The translations under genes and the position numbers were made by a program. From contig CM038715.1 of the NCBI GenBank assembly GCA_021613375.1, forward strand, positions 44,213,377-44,277,376: a stretch of DNA of 64,000 nt, read 5' to 3'. Below are positions 1 to 10,390 of this stretch, in pieces. This DNA is from Megaleporinus macrocephalus. Its lineage: Eukaryota > Chordata > Actinopteri > Characiformes > Anostomidae. Each line of letters starts with the position of its first letter. The first letter of the stretch is position 1. The notes under the pieces are model-generated. The model saw nothing but the letters and a program-made list of their open reading frames with translations, had not been told where the DNA came from and made no database searches.

Positions 1-2290
1 GTTACAGTCGGTTCAGACAGAATTTTGTGGGCTACAGTCGGTTCAGACAGAATTTTGTGGAGCTACAGTCGGTTCAGACAGAATTTTGTGTGTTACAGTC
101 GGTTCAGACAGAATTTTGTTGAGCTACAGTCGATTCAGACAGAATTTTGTGTGTTACAGTCGGTTCAGACAGAATTTTGTGTGTTACAGTCGGTTCAGAC
201 AGAATTTTGTTGAGCTACATTCGGTTCAGACAGAATTTTGTGTGTTACAGTCGGTTCAGACAGAATTTTGTGAGCTACAGTCGGTTCAGACAGAATTTTG
301 TGTGTTACAGTCGATTCAGACAGAATTTTGTGGGTTACAGTCGGTTCAGACAGAATTTTGTGGGCTACAGTCGGTTCAGACAGAATTTTGTGGAGCTACA
401 GTCGGTTCAGACAGAATTTTGTGGGTTACAGTCGGTTCAGACAGAATTTTGTGGAGCTACAGTCGATTCAGACAGAATTTTGTGGGTTACAGTCGATTCA
501 GACAGAATTTTGTGGGTTACAGTCGGTTCAGACAGAATTTTGTGGGTTACAGTCGGTTCAGACAGAATTTTGTTGAGCTACATTCGGTTCAGACAGAATT
601 TTCTTGAGCTACAGTCGATTCAGACAGAATTTTGTGAGCTACAGTCGGTTCAGACAGAATTTTGTTGAGCTACAGTCGATTCAGACAGAATTTTGTGAGC
701 TACAGTCGGTTCAGACAGAATTTTGTGGGTTACAGTCGGTTCAGACAGAATTTTGTTGAGCTACAGTCGGTTCAGACAGAATTTTGTTGAGCTACAGTCG
801 ATTCAGACAGAATTTTGTGAGCTACAGTCGGTTCAGACAGAATTTTGTGGAGCTACAGTCAGTTCAGACAGAATTTTGTTGAGCTACAGTCGGTTCAGAC
901 AGAATTTTGTTGAGCTACAGTCGATTCAGACAGAATTTTGTGAGCTACAGTCGGTTCAGACAGAATTTTGTGGAGCTACAGTCGGTTCAGACAGAATTTT
1001 GTTGAGCTACAGTCGATTCAGACAGAATTTTGTGAGCTACAGTCGGTTCAGACAGAATTTTGTGGAGCTACAGTCGGTTCAGACAGAATTTTGTGGGTTA
1101 CAGTCGGTTCAGACAGAATTTTGTTGAGCTACAGTCGATTCAGACAGAATTTTGTGAGCTACAGTCGGTTCAGACAGAATTTTGTGGAGCTACAGTCGGT
1201 TCAGACAGAATTTTGTTGAGCTACAGTCGGTTCAGACAGAATTTTGTTGAGCTACAGTCGGTTCAGACAGAATTTTGTGAGCTACAGTCGGTTCAGACAG
1301 AATTTTGTTGGGCTACAGTCAGTTCAGACAGAATTTTGTTGAGCTACAGTCGGTTCAGACAGAATTTTGTGGGTTACAGTCGGTTCAGACAGAATTTTGT
1401 TGAGCTACAGACGGTTCAGACAGAATTTTGTGGGCTACAGTCGGTTCAGACAGAATTTTGTGTGTTACAGTCGGTTCAGACAGAATTTTGTGGAGCTACA
1501 GTCGGTTCAGACAGAATTTTGTGTGTTACAGTCGGTTCAGACAGAATTTTGTTGAGCTACAGTCGATTCAGACAGAATTTTGTGTGTTACAGTCGGTTCA
1601 GACAGAATTTTGTGGGCTACAGTCGGTTCAGACAGAATTTTGTGGAGCTACAGTCGGTTCAGACAGAATTTTGTGTGTTACAGTCGGTTCAGACAGAATT
1701 TTGTTGAGCTACAGTCGATTCAGACAGAATTTTGTGTGTTACAGTCGGTTCAGACAGAATTTTGTGTGTTACAGTCGGTTCAGACAGAATTTTGTGAGCT
1801 ACAGTCGGTTCAGACAGAATTTTGTTGAGCTACATTCGGTTCAGACAGAATTTTGTTGAGCTACAGTCGGTTCAGACAGAATTTTGTTGAGCTACAGTCG
1901 ATTCAGACAGAATTTTGTGAGCTACAGTCGGTTCAGACAGAATTTTGTGGGTTACAGTCGGTTCAGACAGAATTTTGTGAGCTACAGTCGGTTCAGACAG
2001 AATTTTGTGGGTTACAGTCGGTTCAGACAGAATTTTGTGAGCTACAGTCGGTTCAGACAGAATTTTGTGGGTTACAGTCGGTTCAGACAGAATTTTGTTG
2101 AGCTACAGTCGGTTCAGACAGAATTTTGTGAGCTACAGTCGGTTCAGACAGAATTTTGTGGGTTACAGTCGGTTCAGACAGAATTTTGTTGAGCTACAGT
2201 CGGTTCAGACAGAATTTTGTTGGGCTACAGTCGATTCAGATAGAATTTTGCTGGGATACAGTCGATTCAGATAGAATTTTGTTGGGCTTA
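1..2290. repeat. 30/31-bp minisatellite array, about 75 copies
   Basis: Every monomer contains ACAGTCGGTTCAGACAG followed by AATTTTGT and a variable linker (GGG, GGA, GTG, TGA or GA, then GCTACAG or GTTACAG). The linker sets the length at 30 or 31 bp. A recurrent G-to-A variant (TCGATTC) recurs at intervals, so short higher-order units are visible, for instance around 790-1140. The last two or three monomers (about 2215-2290) carry extra substitutions, as expected at an array edge. The left edge is outside the window. Because the period shifts frame, open frames run through in several phases, but they begin at TTG or GTG codons and have no protein character; I treat them as non-coding. Confidence 0.97.
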
Positions 2291-3059
2291 AGTTTAGTTC
2301 TGTGGTTTGACTTTATTCAGATTTGGATCTTGGCTTCTATTTGGGTTTAAGCCAATACATGCCCGTGTGGAACTTCTTGCTTTTGGGGTTTTTCTAATTG
2401 TGGGTGTTTGAAGGTTGGAAACAGCTCTAAACTCAAACGCCTACTTCACTCAGTAGAGAAGTAGAGAAATACGGAATTGGGCGATATTTTCTTTGGACTG
2501 CTACAGGCTACCAGATATACTCACAGGCGGTAACTAAGGTTATACATACAGGAGGTTTAATGTAGTCATATGAAGCGGATTTCTTGTTTAGGGCAATTCA
2601 TCATACTCGTCCAGTAGGTGAGGAGAGGTGGACATCTGATAGTGGGGTTTAAATACACTCACGGCTCATAAATGGCCTAAAGACGTGCGTTCAGTTCAGT
2701 TGAGTCTGTATTTCCTGAATCCTGAACTGCTCTTCATAAACCAACACCAGTTCTTAAGTGACCATGAAGGAAATCTTAGCTGGAGTTTTATTCTTTCCTT
2801 TCAACACTTCGGGCTGTTTTTAATGGCGGACATGCTGTGGATTTAAACGGGTCTAATGGTTTTTAGGTGCCTGTTTGATCTCTGATTGATCTCTGATTGA
2901 TCTCTGATTGATCTTCGTTTCATGGTTTGTAATGAGCTTCACGAACTCTGCAAGAACTTGAAGTTGTAATTCAGCCTCCTGTTTTGTTCAGCTGTAAGAA
3001 AGAGCATGGTTTGATATACACGTTGTTCCTCAATATTGATCCAATTCTTTACTCTTTCT
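2291..3059. other. Unique spacer, nothing recognised
   Basis: Single-copy-looking DNA right of the first array. The only structure I see is a short run of about three TGATCTCTGAT repeats near 2878-2912. No coding, RNA or transposon signature was recognised. Confidence 0.5.
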
Positions 3060-3437
3060 GAGATAATGACCACCTCCTGGAGGACTGACCATCAGGGCCT
3101 CCTCCTCACCTGACACCAACCAGCTCTCCTGTTCATTCATGCTATCTGCTACACCCTCAACTACATCACTGTGTCATCCAGATGCACCAGCACTGAGATA
3201 AGATGGGACTGCTTTCAGCTCCCACTTTTTCTATAAACACTCAGAGACAGTCAGAGACTGCCTCGGTCAGAGACTGCCTCTACCTGTGCAGTTCCTAAAG
3301 CTTGGTTGTGAGGTTTCTTCCTCCAGTCTGAGGAAGTTGGTCCTTGCCACCGTTGCCTCTGGATATATGTTGTGACTTCATGTTTTTAAACTCCTGTAAA
3401 GCTACTTTGTGACAACATGGTTGTAAAAAGATAGCCT
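3060..3437 (+). mobile_element. L2-type LINE 3' end, truncated
   Basis: Only the 3' untranslated tail is present. It contains the teleost tail phrases GAGGTTTCTTCCTCC, GTTGCCTCTGG and TAAAGCTACTTTGTGACAAC before it stops near 3437. The preceding stretch, rich in CCACCTCCTGG and CTCCTCCTCACC, resembles the 3' UTR of the same LINE group. The tail matches those at about 31950 and 62290 in the same orientation. The family name is from memory; the shared tail is visible in the sequence. Confidence 0.65.
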
Positions 3438-3989
3438 AGCGCGGTGGACACTGATCAGAGAACAGTTACTGAACTGATAGACTCACCAGCACCGACACGT
3501 CTGCTTCCTCGGAGCTTCATAAGCGAGACATTTCTCTGGATAAGGAAGCTCTGGTGCTGGTTCTCCTCCACAGAATGGTAAGAGCAGACATACGGAGGTT
3601 TAGGTGGAGGTTTTAAATTTAGAGCTTCAGTCATAGACGCAGGTGGTCTTCTTTGGAAGGTGGCCCCCCAACACTCTGATCTTTATGTGCTGTGTTTGTA
3701 ACTCTGTTGTTCAAGACAAGTTCTCATCTTCTCCTAATTACACAGCATTCACTGCTGTTGCTCTCCCTAAATGATTTCTGACCTGATGGCCAATCAGATT
3801 TCAGATGGGGCCAATGCCCCTGTGGCCCCACCCCTAGAACCACCAGTGCTAGACTCGCTGTGTGTCTGATTGCTGGTCCTAAAAACTGTTGCTGGACTGA
3901 AATACTGTTCACAGGCTACATCACTCGTTTATTTCAGACAGCAAGGAAACTCCATCCTCGTTCGTTTATAGGAGGCTGTAAAAAAGAAA
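3438..3989. other. Unique spacer
   Basis: No repeat or RNA gene recognised. Short opposite-strand open frames of 60-105 codons occur at 3724-3912 and 3860-4177, but neither has a recognisable domain or flanking splice context, so I do not call genes. Confidence 0.45.
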
Positions 3990-4400
3990 GAAAGAAGCGT
4001 ATTTATTGGAGGACCGTGTGCCGCGGGTGGAAAGAATGTCCTGCCTACCTGCGCCATAACGAGCAGAAATTATTCTCTCTGCTTTTTCGGACTGGCTGCG
4101 GAATACGGAGATGCCTCGGCGCGCTAGAGCCGAGCGGCGAGACTGTTTTCATTCAAAATAAAAGAACACGGCTTTAGACTCCCAATTAATCCTAATTTAC
4201 ATATTCCCGACTCCACTTTCCACCAGAGTGACGGGCGCTGGACGTCACGCGCTGCCGAGGCTGTTTGATTAGATAATTAATAATTCCCTCGGCACGGCTC
4301 TTAATTCCGAATTAGCCGAGCAATCAGCCGAAGCGTTTGACGGCTTTCCTTCTTCCAACAACTCGCAAGCTCACGCGCCCACACGTCCTCGCCCCGCAGC
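3990..4400. promoter_or_regulatory. Candidate conserved non-coding island 1
   Basis: Repeat-free, moderately CpG-containing sequence with clustered homeodomain-type cores (AATTAATCCTAATTTA near 4181 and GATAATTAATAATTCC near 4272, then AATTAGCCGAGCAATCAG). This composition, next to repeat-dominated DNA, is typical of fish conserved non-coding elements near developmental genes. It is only a compositional call; conservation could not be tested. Confidence 0.35.
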
Positions 4401-4600
4401 ACAGTGGTCAGGTTTGTTGGAGACGTGTGTCCAGCGTTGCCCTTTTTCTGCACACAATAAATTCAGCCTGAGATCCGTTTGTTTGCTTTTCAGTGTCATT
4501 AACACTGTCACCTGCTCCACACTCGTCTAAGAGGAGGGAAAAACGTGTAAGGCTGGGAACGAGCAGATTCCACACGTGTTTGATTGATCAGTTCAAGTCC

Positions 4601-5290
4601 AGCAGCTAATTTCTTAATGCATCAACAGGTTTGAGCTGTTCACAGTGGTTCTAGATACAGTCAGATCTGTTCACAGTGGTGGTGAATGGAACCAGACGTC
4701 CTCCTCTAAAAGCTCCTCACAGAAAGTTCTTACAGTAGATGTTATAAATACACTGTCTGATTCTGAGACGCTGTTTATGATAGTTTAGAGAAGATCTCAG
4801 TCTTAAACTCCATTCAGCTAATTTCTTAACGCATCAACAGGTTTGAACTGTTCACAGTGGTTCTAGATACAGTCAGAACTGTTCACAGTGGTTCTAGATA
4901 CAGTCAGAACTGTTCACAGTGGTTCTAGATACAGTCAGATCTGTTCACAGTGGTTCTAGATACAGTCAGAACTGTTCACAGTGGTTCTAGATACAGTCAG
5001 ATCTGTTCACAGTGGTTCTAGATACAGTCAGATCTGTTCACAGTGGTGGTGAATGGAACCAGACGTCCACCTCTAAAAGCTCCTCACAGAAAGTTCTTAC
5101 AGTAGATGTTATAAATACACTGTCTGATTCTGAGACGCTGTTTATGATAGTTTAGAGAAGATCTCAGTCTTAAACTCCATTCATGGTGGAGGGATACATG
5201 CAGGACGCTGTGAGGTTCAAATAGTCCCCAAAGAAAACCTAGTATTTTCAGATCTTCCACATTTTACCATCAGCATCTATAAAAATATAT
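4601..5290 (+). mobile_element. Dispersed repeat family B, tandemly doubled copy with internal 31-bp repeats
   Basis: Two successive units begin with GCTAATTTCTTAA(T/C)GCATC (about 4606 and 4817). Each carries one or more 31-bp repeats built on GTTCACAGTGGTTCTAGATAC, then a shared tail (about 4678-4815 and 5041-5277). The first unit has about 1.5 of the 31-bp repeats, the second about six, so the internal repeat expanded after or during duplication. The second tail is almost identical (about two differences over roughly 235 bp) to the copy at 26962-27197. A partial inverted copy lies at 28750-28822. No coding capacity. Class unknown. Confidence 0.75.
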
Positions 5291-5871
5291 AATTTCATAC
5301 CAAACCAACTCCGAATCTCTTTGATCACACCTCAAGCCATGAGTGGAACCCAGGCCATTTCCCCATGCTATGAGTTTGAAGCGCTATCCTTTATAGCATA
5401 AGAATAATTTAAGCTACAGGCCTGATACACATATCAGAACATTCAGTAGATCCTAACTTCACTAACCAGCCTGTCAAGTTCTGATGGCAGCACCATCAAG
5501 AAATGCGACTCAAAGAAATGTCCAATATCCTAATATCAGGGTTAAAAACACAAATATTCAAAACACTGAGTGATTTCATCCACCTCTGAGCACCCATCAG
5601 CCAGTAATCCAGCTCCAGACACCACCCAACATCCACGTGCTACTGTTAGCTCTGCGCTTACAGCCTTAATTTCATACACAAAGGGTTAAAAACAGCACCA
5701 TGATTCACACAGTGCAGCACTCAGCAGACCCTCATCTCACTAACCAGAGTAGTGTCCGCGCAAAGCCTGCTCTCTGTTTCAGTCTTAATGTTATAAACAA
5801 AGAGTTAAAATAGTGATTCATTTACAATCTATAGTTTCAGTCAGACACTCTAATCCAGACCTACATGCCTA
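5291..5871. other. Unique spacer with a weak internal duplication
   Basis: Two loosely similar stretches (around 5430-5480 and 5705-5755) share CAG(T/C)AGA(T/C)CCT and TCACTAACCAG. A GGTTC-like box occurs on the minus strand near 5345, but the accompanying A box is poor, so I do not call a SINE. No gene recognised. Confidence 0.4.
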
Positions 5872-6075
5872 GACAGGTAGGTGAAGGTAGTGTTATAGTT
5901 TACCTGTACACAGGTAGGTGAAGGTAGTGTTATAGTTTACCTGTACACAGGTAGGTGAAGGTAGTGTTATAGTTTACCTGTACACAGGTAGGTGAAGGTA
6001 GTGTTATAGTTTACCTGTACACAGGTAGGTGAAGGTAGTGTTACAGTTTACCTGTTCACAGGTAGGAGAAGGCAG
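5872..6075. repeat. 37-bp minisatellite, about 5.4 copies
   Basis: The unit contains ACAGGTAGGTGAAGGTAG and TTATAGTTTACCTGTAC. At each junction TACCTGT and ACAGGTA form 7-bp inverted arms two bases apart, so each boundary can form a tiny hairpin. The last copy is diverged (GTTCACAGG). Confidence 0.95.
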
Positions 6076-6239
6076 GGTTAGGAATCCTACCCAGGGACTC
6101 TCAGTGTAAGGTGGTCACCCAGGTGTGGAGTTGAACCTCAGTCTAAAGGATGGAGGGGAGGAGAGTGACACACTATGACATTGAACTGAACTCAAGCCCC
6201 CCAACACGCGTCTCATCAGCTGTGGTGTTCCTGATCTAG

Positions 6240-7160
6240 CTCAGTGTAATGGGTTCCATTCTATTGTCTTTGGCCTAATGAGAATAATGAATTGGAGGTT
6301 CTGGGCTGTTAAAACGAGCCAACCAGCAACCTGCATGTGTGAATTACTGATGCAATCAAACGCGCACAGCTAATAAAACAAAAGGCAACTGCCAACTTTT
6401 CTTCTCCACTTAGCGCAGGCCCACCCCCTCCTCCCACCCCCGCCCCACCGAACTCTGCGGAGGTCATGGGCTTTGGCCACCGTCACTGTGGAAGTGATAA
6501 CAGATCGAGTTCTTGTAGGAGGCTGTCGGCTTTTCCTTATTATATTCCCAAAAACCTGCAGCCAGAAACCTGATCTCAGATTAGGATTTACGCCCCTCAC
6601 CCCCCGCCCCCCAACCCCACCAGCACCGTAGAACAGACCACCAAAGCCGCGGAGGGGACCCACCAAGCTCCTCAATAACACAAACACTTCTTCTCTCCAG
6701 TGACAGGCCTGCGATGGCCGAGGCTGCCGATTAAGTGTGCGGCGGTGAGTGATGGGAGAGCACATGCGCTCGCAAACGGCTGCAATTACCGCAGCCCACT
6801 TAACGGCCATCGCAATTAACCGCGCCGCGCAATTACTCCAGCAGATTGGAAGAGCTGTGGGGAGGCAGCTGGCGGACGAGGGTCGCTTTTAACCCGGCGG
6901 CATGGGGGGCCGTTAGCCGGGCCGTTCTACGCTGCGCAAGGAGCGATCGGACTACCTGGAACCTTCAGGCCTCGTATTTCTTCTGGGTCCGTCCACGCGA
7001 GCTTCTTCTAGGCCCCCGCGTTAAGCCTGCCGGCTGAGCCGGGCGCTGGCTAGCTGTTTGAATAAAGCCGAGGGTAAATATTGTCTGAGACCAAGTCAAC
7101 ACTCGTGTCATACATTTTCAATTTGGACTTCAATTAAGTCCGTTTAACTTTTCCCCCTTT
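6240..7160. promoter_or_regulatory. Candidate conserved non-coding island 2
   Basis: About 900 bp without visible repeats, mixing CpG-rich and TAATTA-like stretches (GCAATTAACC near 6812, GCAATTACTCC near 6829, TTCAATTAAGTCC near 7130). Its first part, 6247-6333, aligns without gaps to 9857-9943 (67 of 87 identical), sharing TTGGCCTAATGAG. A 146-codon minus frame and a 63-codon plus frame cross here, but they look like chance frames in GC-rich DNA. Regulatory role is inferred from composition only. Confidence 0.4.
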
Positions 7161-7540
7161 GCAGTGGAGGAAAGAAAAACAGGACTAGAGAGATTTGGCC
7201 AGCTTAACGAAGGTGCCAGAGGTAGTCAATCACCTCAGTTCCCCTTTCACTTCACCATCAAACAGGCCTCGCCACCCAGAGCCTCGCACAGAGACAACAT
7301 GAGTGAACCCATATGGACCCAACACAAGGTCCTACGAGAGCATATAACCGATCTCACTGGCTCTTAAAGCCAAAGCCCTTTGGGAACCTTTATAAAAGGC
7401 TGGTCACCGGGACACTGAGAAGGTGGACCTTCCTCCAGCACCTCGCAGTTCCAGTTCAGGGCCACTAGAGGGGGCAAAATCCTATAGGCTTTGCAGATTG
7501 GGCTTCTCAGTGTCAGTCCCTCCCTCTCCACCCCCAACAG
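7161..7540. other. Unique spacer between two islands
   Basis: No repeat recognised. A 67-codon plus frame (7164-7367) and part of a 112-codon minus frame are present without any domain I know. Confidence 0.35.
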
Positions 7541-8250
7541 ATTCACCCGCACTTTGCTCCATTCATGAGCTCCTGGAACAGAACCGTCCCCACTGACGCC
7601 CCCGCACGCCAAGATACCCGCCGACTCCGTTCTCTGCCGCCGCCGCTCTCTCTGACCGGGCTTGACGTTCATGTAAGCAACCATGACATTGCATTTATAC
7701 ATCGCATGCTATCAAGTCAAAACTCGCCGCCGTGCCAGTCACAACAAGGGCCCCGTGATTGATTCGTGCTGGTTGGCCCCCGAGCAAATGAGGATTTATG
7801 ACATATTTCGGTACGGATGCCAGCCTCATTTCCAACGCTGCTGCCGCCCCTGAGGCCACTTTCACGGCCTGCCAGCGGGATCTGTGACAGTTCATCCGTC
7901 AGACAGCTTTCCAGTGAAGTTTCATTCAAATCAAACACCTGCAGACGCAGACAGACACACAGACACGTCAGCCAATCAGGAGAAAGCAATTAGTCATAAT
8001 TACCGACGGCAGCTCCTATCAGAGTTCGCAGTCTGTCAGTCGACAACAACACCCCGATATGATAAAACAGGGTCCCACTTTCATTGGAAAGCCCCCTGTA
8101 GATGTTTACATCACCAACAACCGTTAAGGTCAGAGTTCAGGATCAGGATTAGGCCTGAGATTAAGGCCAGGTATGCGGTTAAACTCGCGGTTAGCTTCTA
8201 CAAAGCATTTCCAGCAGGCTGTCCTTCAACTACAGCTCGTTAATTAAAGG
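7541..8250. promoter_or_regulatory. Candidate conserved non-coding island 3
   Basis: Repeat-free, balanced composition. It holds AGCAATTAGTCATAATTACC near 7985 and GAGGATTTATGACATATTTC near 7789, typical of dense transcription-factor site DNA. Overlapping open frames on both strands (for example 7884-8243 plus and 7695-7989 minus) have no recognised domain. The call rests on composition. Confidence 0.35.
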
Positions 8251-8269
8251 CTACCTACATATAGACTTC

Positions 8270-9660
8270 ATTACACGTGCATAAACACTTAATAACATAT
8301 TTATAAAGCAATGCTTACACAATGCTTACATCAGATATTTTGGGAAGTGAATAAATCTCTATCCTAAACAAAGTAAATAAATAATTTTATATTACTTTGC
8401 ACGAAGGCTTTATAGGAGTGTTGTAAACAGAAATATCTTTGAATACAATATAATAACATAGTAATAAAGCAATACTTAAATACAAGAGGCTTTGTTCTGT
8501 TCTTAATCTGAAGTAAGTAAAAATGTATCTAAAACAATGAAACCTACAGACCTTTTCTATTTTTTATTATGAGGCTTTATAACAGTGTTATAAATGGAAG
8601 AAATGTCTTATTGAGTCTTGTGAGTCTAGCTGTTTTAAAATATTGCAATAATATTCACTTAACTATATTAAGCATATTAAACATTTAATAACATAGTTAT
8701 AAGGCAATACTTAAGATCTCAAACAGATCTCAAAATAAAACTTACAAATATTTTTTATTACTTTGTAATGAGGCTTTATAATAGTGTTATAAACATAATG
8801 TCATTTAATGTAGTGTTACTGAATTTTATTTCAAATATTAGGTAAAGACACATGTATAAGCATTTAATAGCATAGTTATAAGACCATTCTTGAATATGAG
8901 AGGTCTTAATGTGTTCTTAATCTGAAGTAAAAAAAAATGAAACTTAAACATAACATTTACAGACCTTTTTCTATTACTTTGCATTGAGGCTTTATAACAG
9001 CGTTATAAACAAATTTAATGTCTTGTAATACAGTGTCTTCAAACATTGAGTACTAATTTAAGCTGATTTTAATGATTGCAACAATTCTCCATTAAATATT
9101 AAGACACATACATAAGCATCTTATAACATAGTAATAAGGCGATCCTTGAATATAAGAGGCTTTAATCTGTTATTATGCTCTTTTTCATAATGTTGCATTG
9201 AGGCTTTATAACAGTGTTATAAACACAATAAATGTCTTAATACAGTGTTATTAATTATTGAAAGATTTTAAGTTAAATAATATTGCAGCAGTATTCTTTT
9301 AAACATTAGGTAAAGATGTGCATATGCATGTAATAATATAGTAATGAAGCAAAATTTGAATGAAATTTGTTGTATTTGCTTTTCTGTTATAAATCAGTTA
9401 TAAATCATCAGCCTTGTTAACTCAAGTACAGATGTACAGGATTATGAATGGTGTAAGTTATTTCATTAGTTTCACTAACTAATGAAATAATGTGGTCATA
9501 ACTTGTTTATTAACAGTGTTATAAACAGAACTTATGTCACTTACATTTAAAACCCTTTGTACATACGCAGTTTACTTTATTTCTTAAAACAAATGTTATT
9601 TTGAGGTTACAGGCTGTTCACAACTCTCTGCGTATTGCTTTATAAGCATGTTATTTAACG
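8270..9660. repeat. Degenerate AT-rich tandem repeat, period about 200-215 bp
   Basis: The landmark GAGGCTTTATAACAGTGTT plus ATAAAC recurs near 8408, 8571, 8770, 8988 and 9201, with a last decayed hit near 9515. Secondary landmarks (TTTAATAACATAGTTATAAG and AGAGGCTTTAATCTGTT) recur with the same spacing. About six copies have diverged strongly by substitution and indels, so this is old compared with the crisp arrays elsewhere. TTTATAAC and GTTATAAA form an inverted pair inside each landmark. Confidence 0.75.
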
Positions 9661-9839
9661 CTTATGCATGTGTAATAAATGTAAACTCCTATTTCTTGGG
9701 TTCAGTAGTTTTGGTCACACTGTTTGATATTCATAGCCGTGCGTCCAGCAGTAAGGCTGCAATAGTATATGACTAGAAAACTCTGGGTACCTTTAAGACC
9801 CCCCCAGCCCCCCCGCACACCAAGCTGCACTCTTCTCTG

Positions 9840-10120
9840 TTTCATCTAATTCGATATAATAGGCCCCATTTGATTGTCATTGGCCTAATGAGGATAATTA
9901 ATTGGCCCTCCTGGACTATTGTAATAAGCCCACCAGCAGCCTGAGCGAAAGAAAACACGCCGTGCGGAGCTGTGAAAACAAACAGAGTCCGAGCGCCAGA
10001 TTATTACACTCTGACGAACGTTTAACCCACGCTCTGCCAAAACACAGCAGACTCCCACACTTCCCCATTCCACAGGTTCCAGACCAGCGCCGCTGCAGCC
10101 CACCCCTCACCACACCACCC
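9840..10120. promoter_or_regulatory. Candidate conserved non-coding island 4
   Basis: Contains GGCCTAATGAGG and ATAATTAATTGG. Positions 9857-9943 form a gapless 77% match to 6247-6333. The remainder is repeat-free. A 172-codon plus frame (9902-10420) starts here but runs on into the Tc1-like relic and has no domain, so it is treated as chance. Confidence 0.45.
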
Positions 10121-10390
10121 CGAGAACTGAGCAGAAGTCAGAGGAGGCGCTTCTGTATGAAGAGGAAGTTCCCTAACAACCACCTGGAAGACCTGCTAGA
10201 CCCACCAACACCATCCTCCCATCAGATAAACAGTTCATCAAGCTGCTTCAGATCTGAGAACATCCACAGGTGTTTCTGTCCATCCTTCCACTGTGAGAAG
10301 ACACCTCAACACTGTGGGTCTGAAAGGATGTGTAGATGTTCAAGAAGCTCCTCACTGAGAAAAGGAGATACAGACACACCAAACACACCA
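10121..10390 (+). pseudogene. Tc1-like transposase fragment, decayed, fused to the 42-bp array
   Basis: The segment 10188-10385 is closely similar to 57050-57290. The conceptual reading of the better-kept locus gives HPSTVRRHLNTVGLKGC followed, after a frame change, by KKLLTEKRRYRH. This resembles the helix-turn-helix to linker part of Tc1/mariner transposases (pattern STVRRHL..GL.GR...KPLL). Stops and frame changes are frequent, so no functional product. Both loci run into the same minisatellite at the same point. Recognition is from family patterns remembered, not from a search. Confidence 0.55.

Noticed and set aside
1..2290. CRISPR-like array (regular repeats of about 30 bp)
   Set aside because: There are no unique spacers; repeats are directly contiguous and the context is animal repeat DNA. 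It is a minisatellite.
5340..5400. tRNA-derived SINE on the minus strand
   Set aside because: GGTTCCACTC fits a B box loosely, but the A box region is poor and no second copy was seen.
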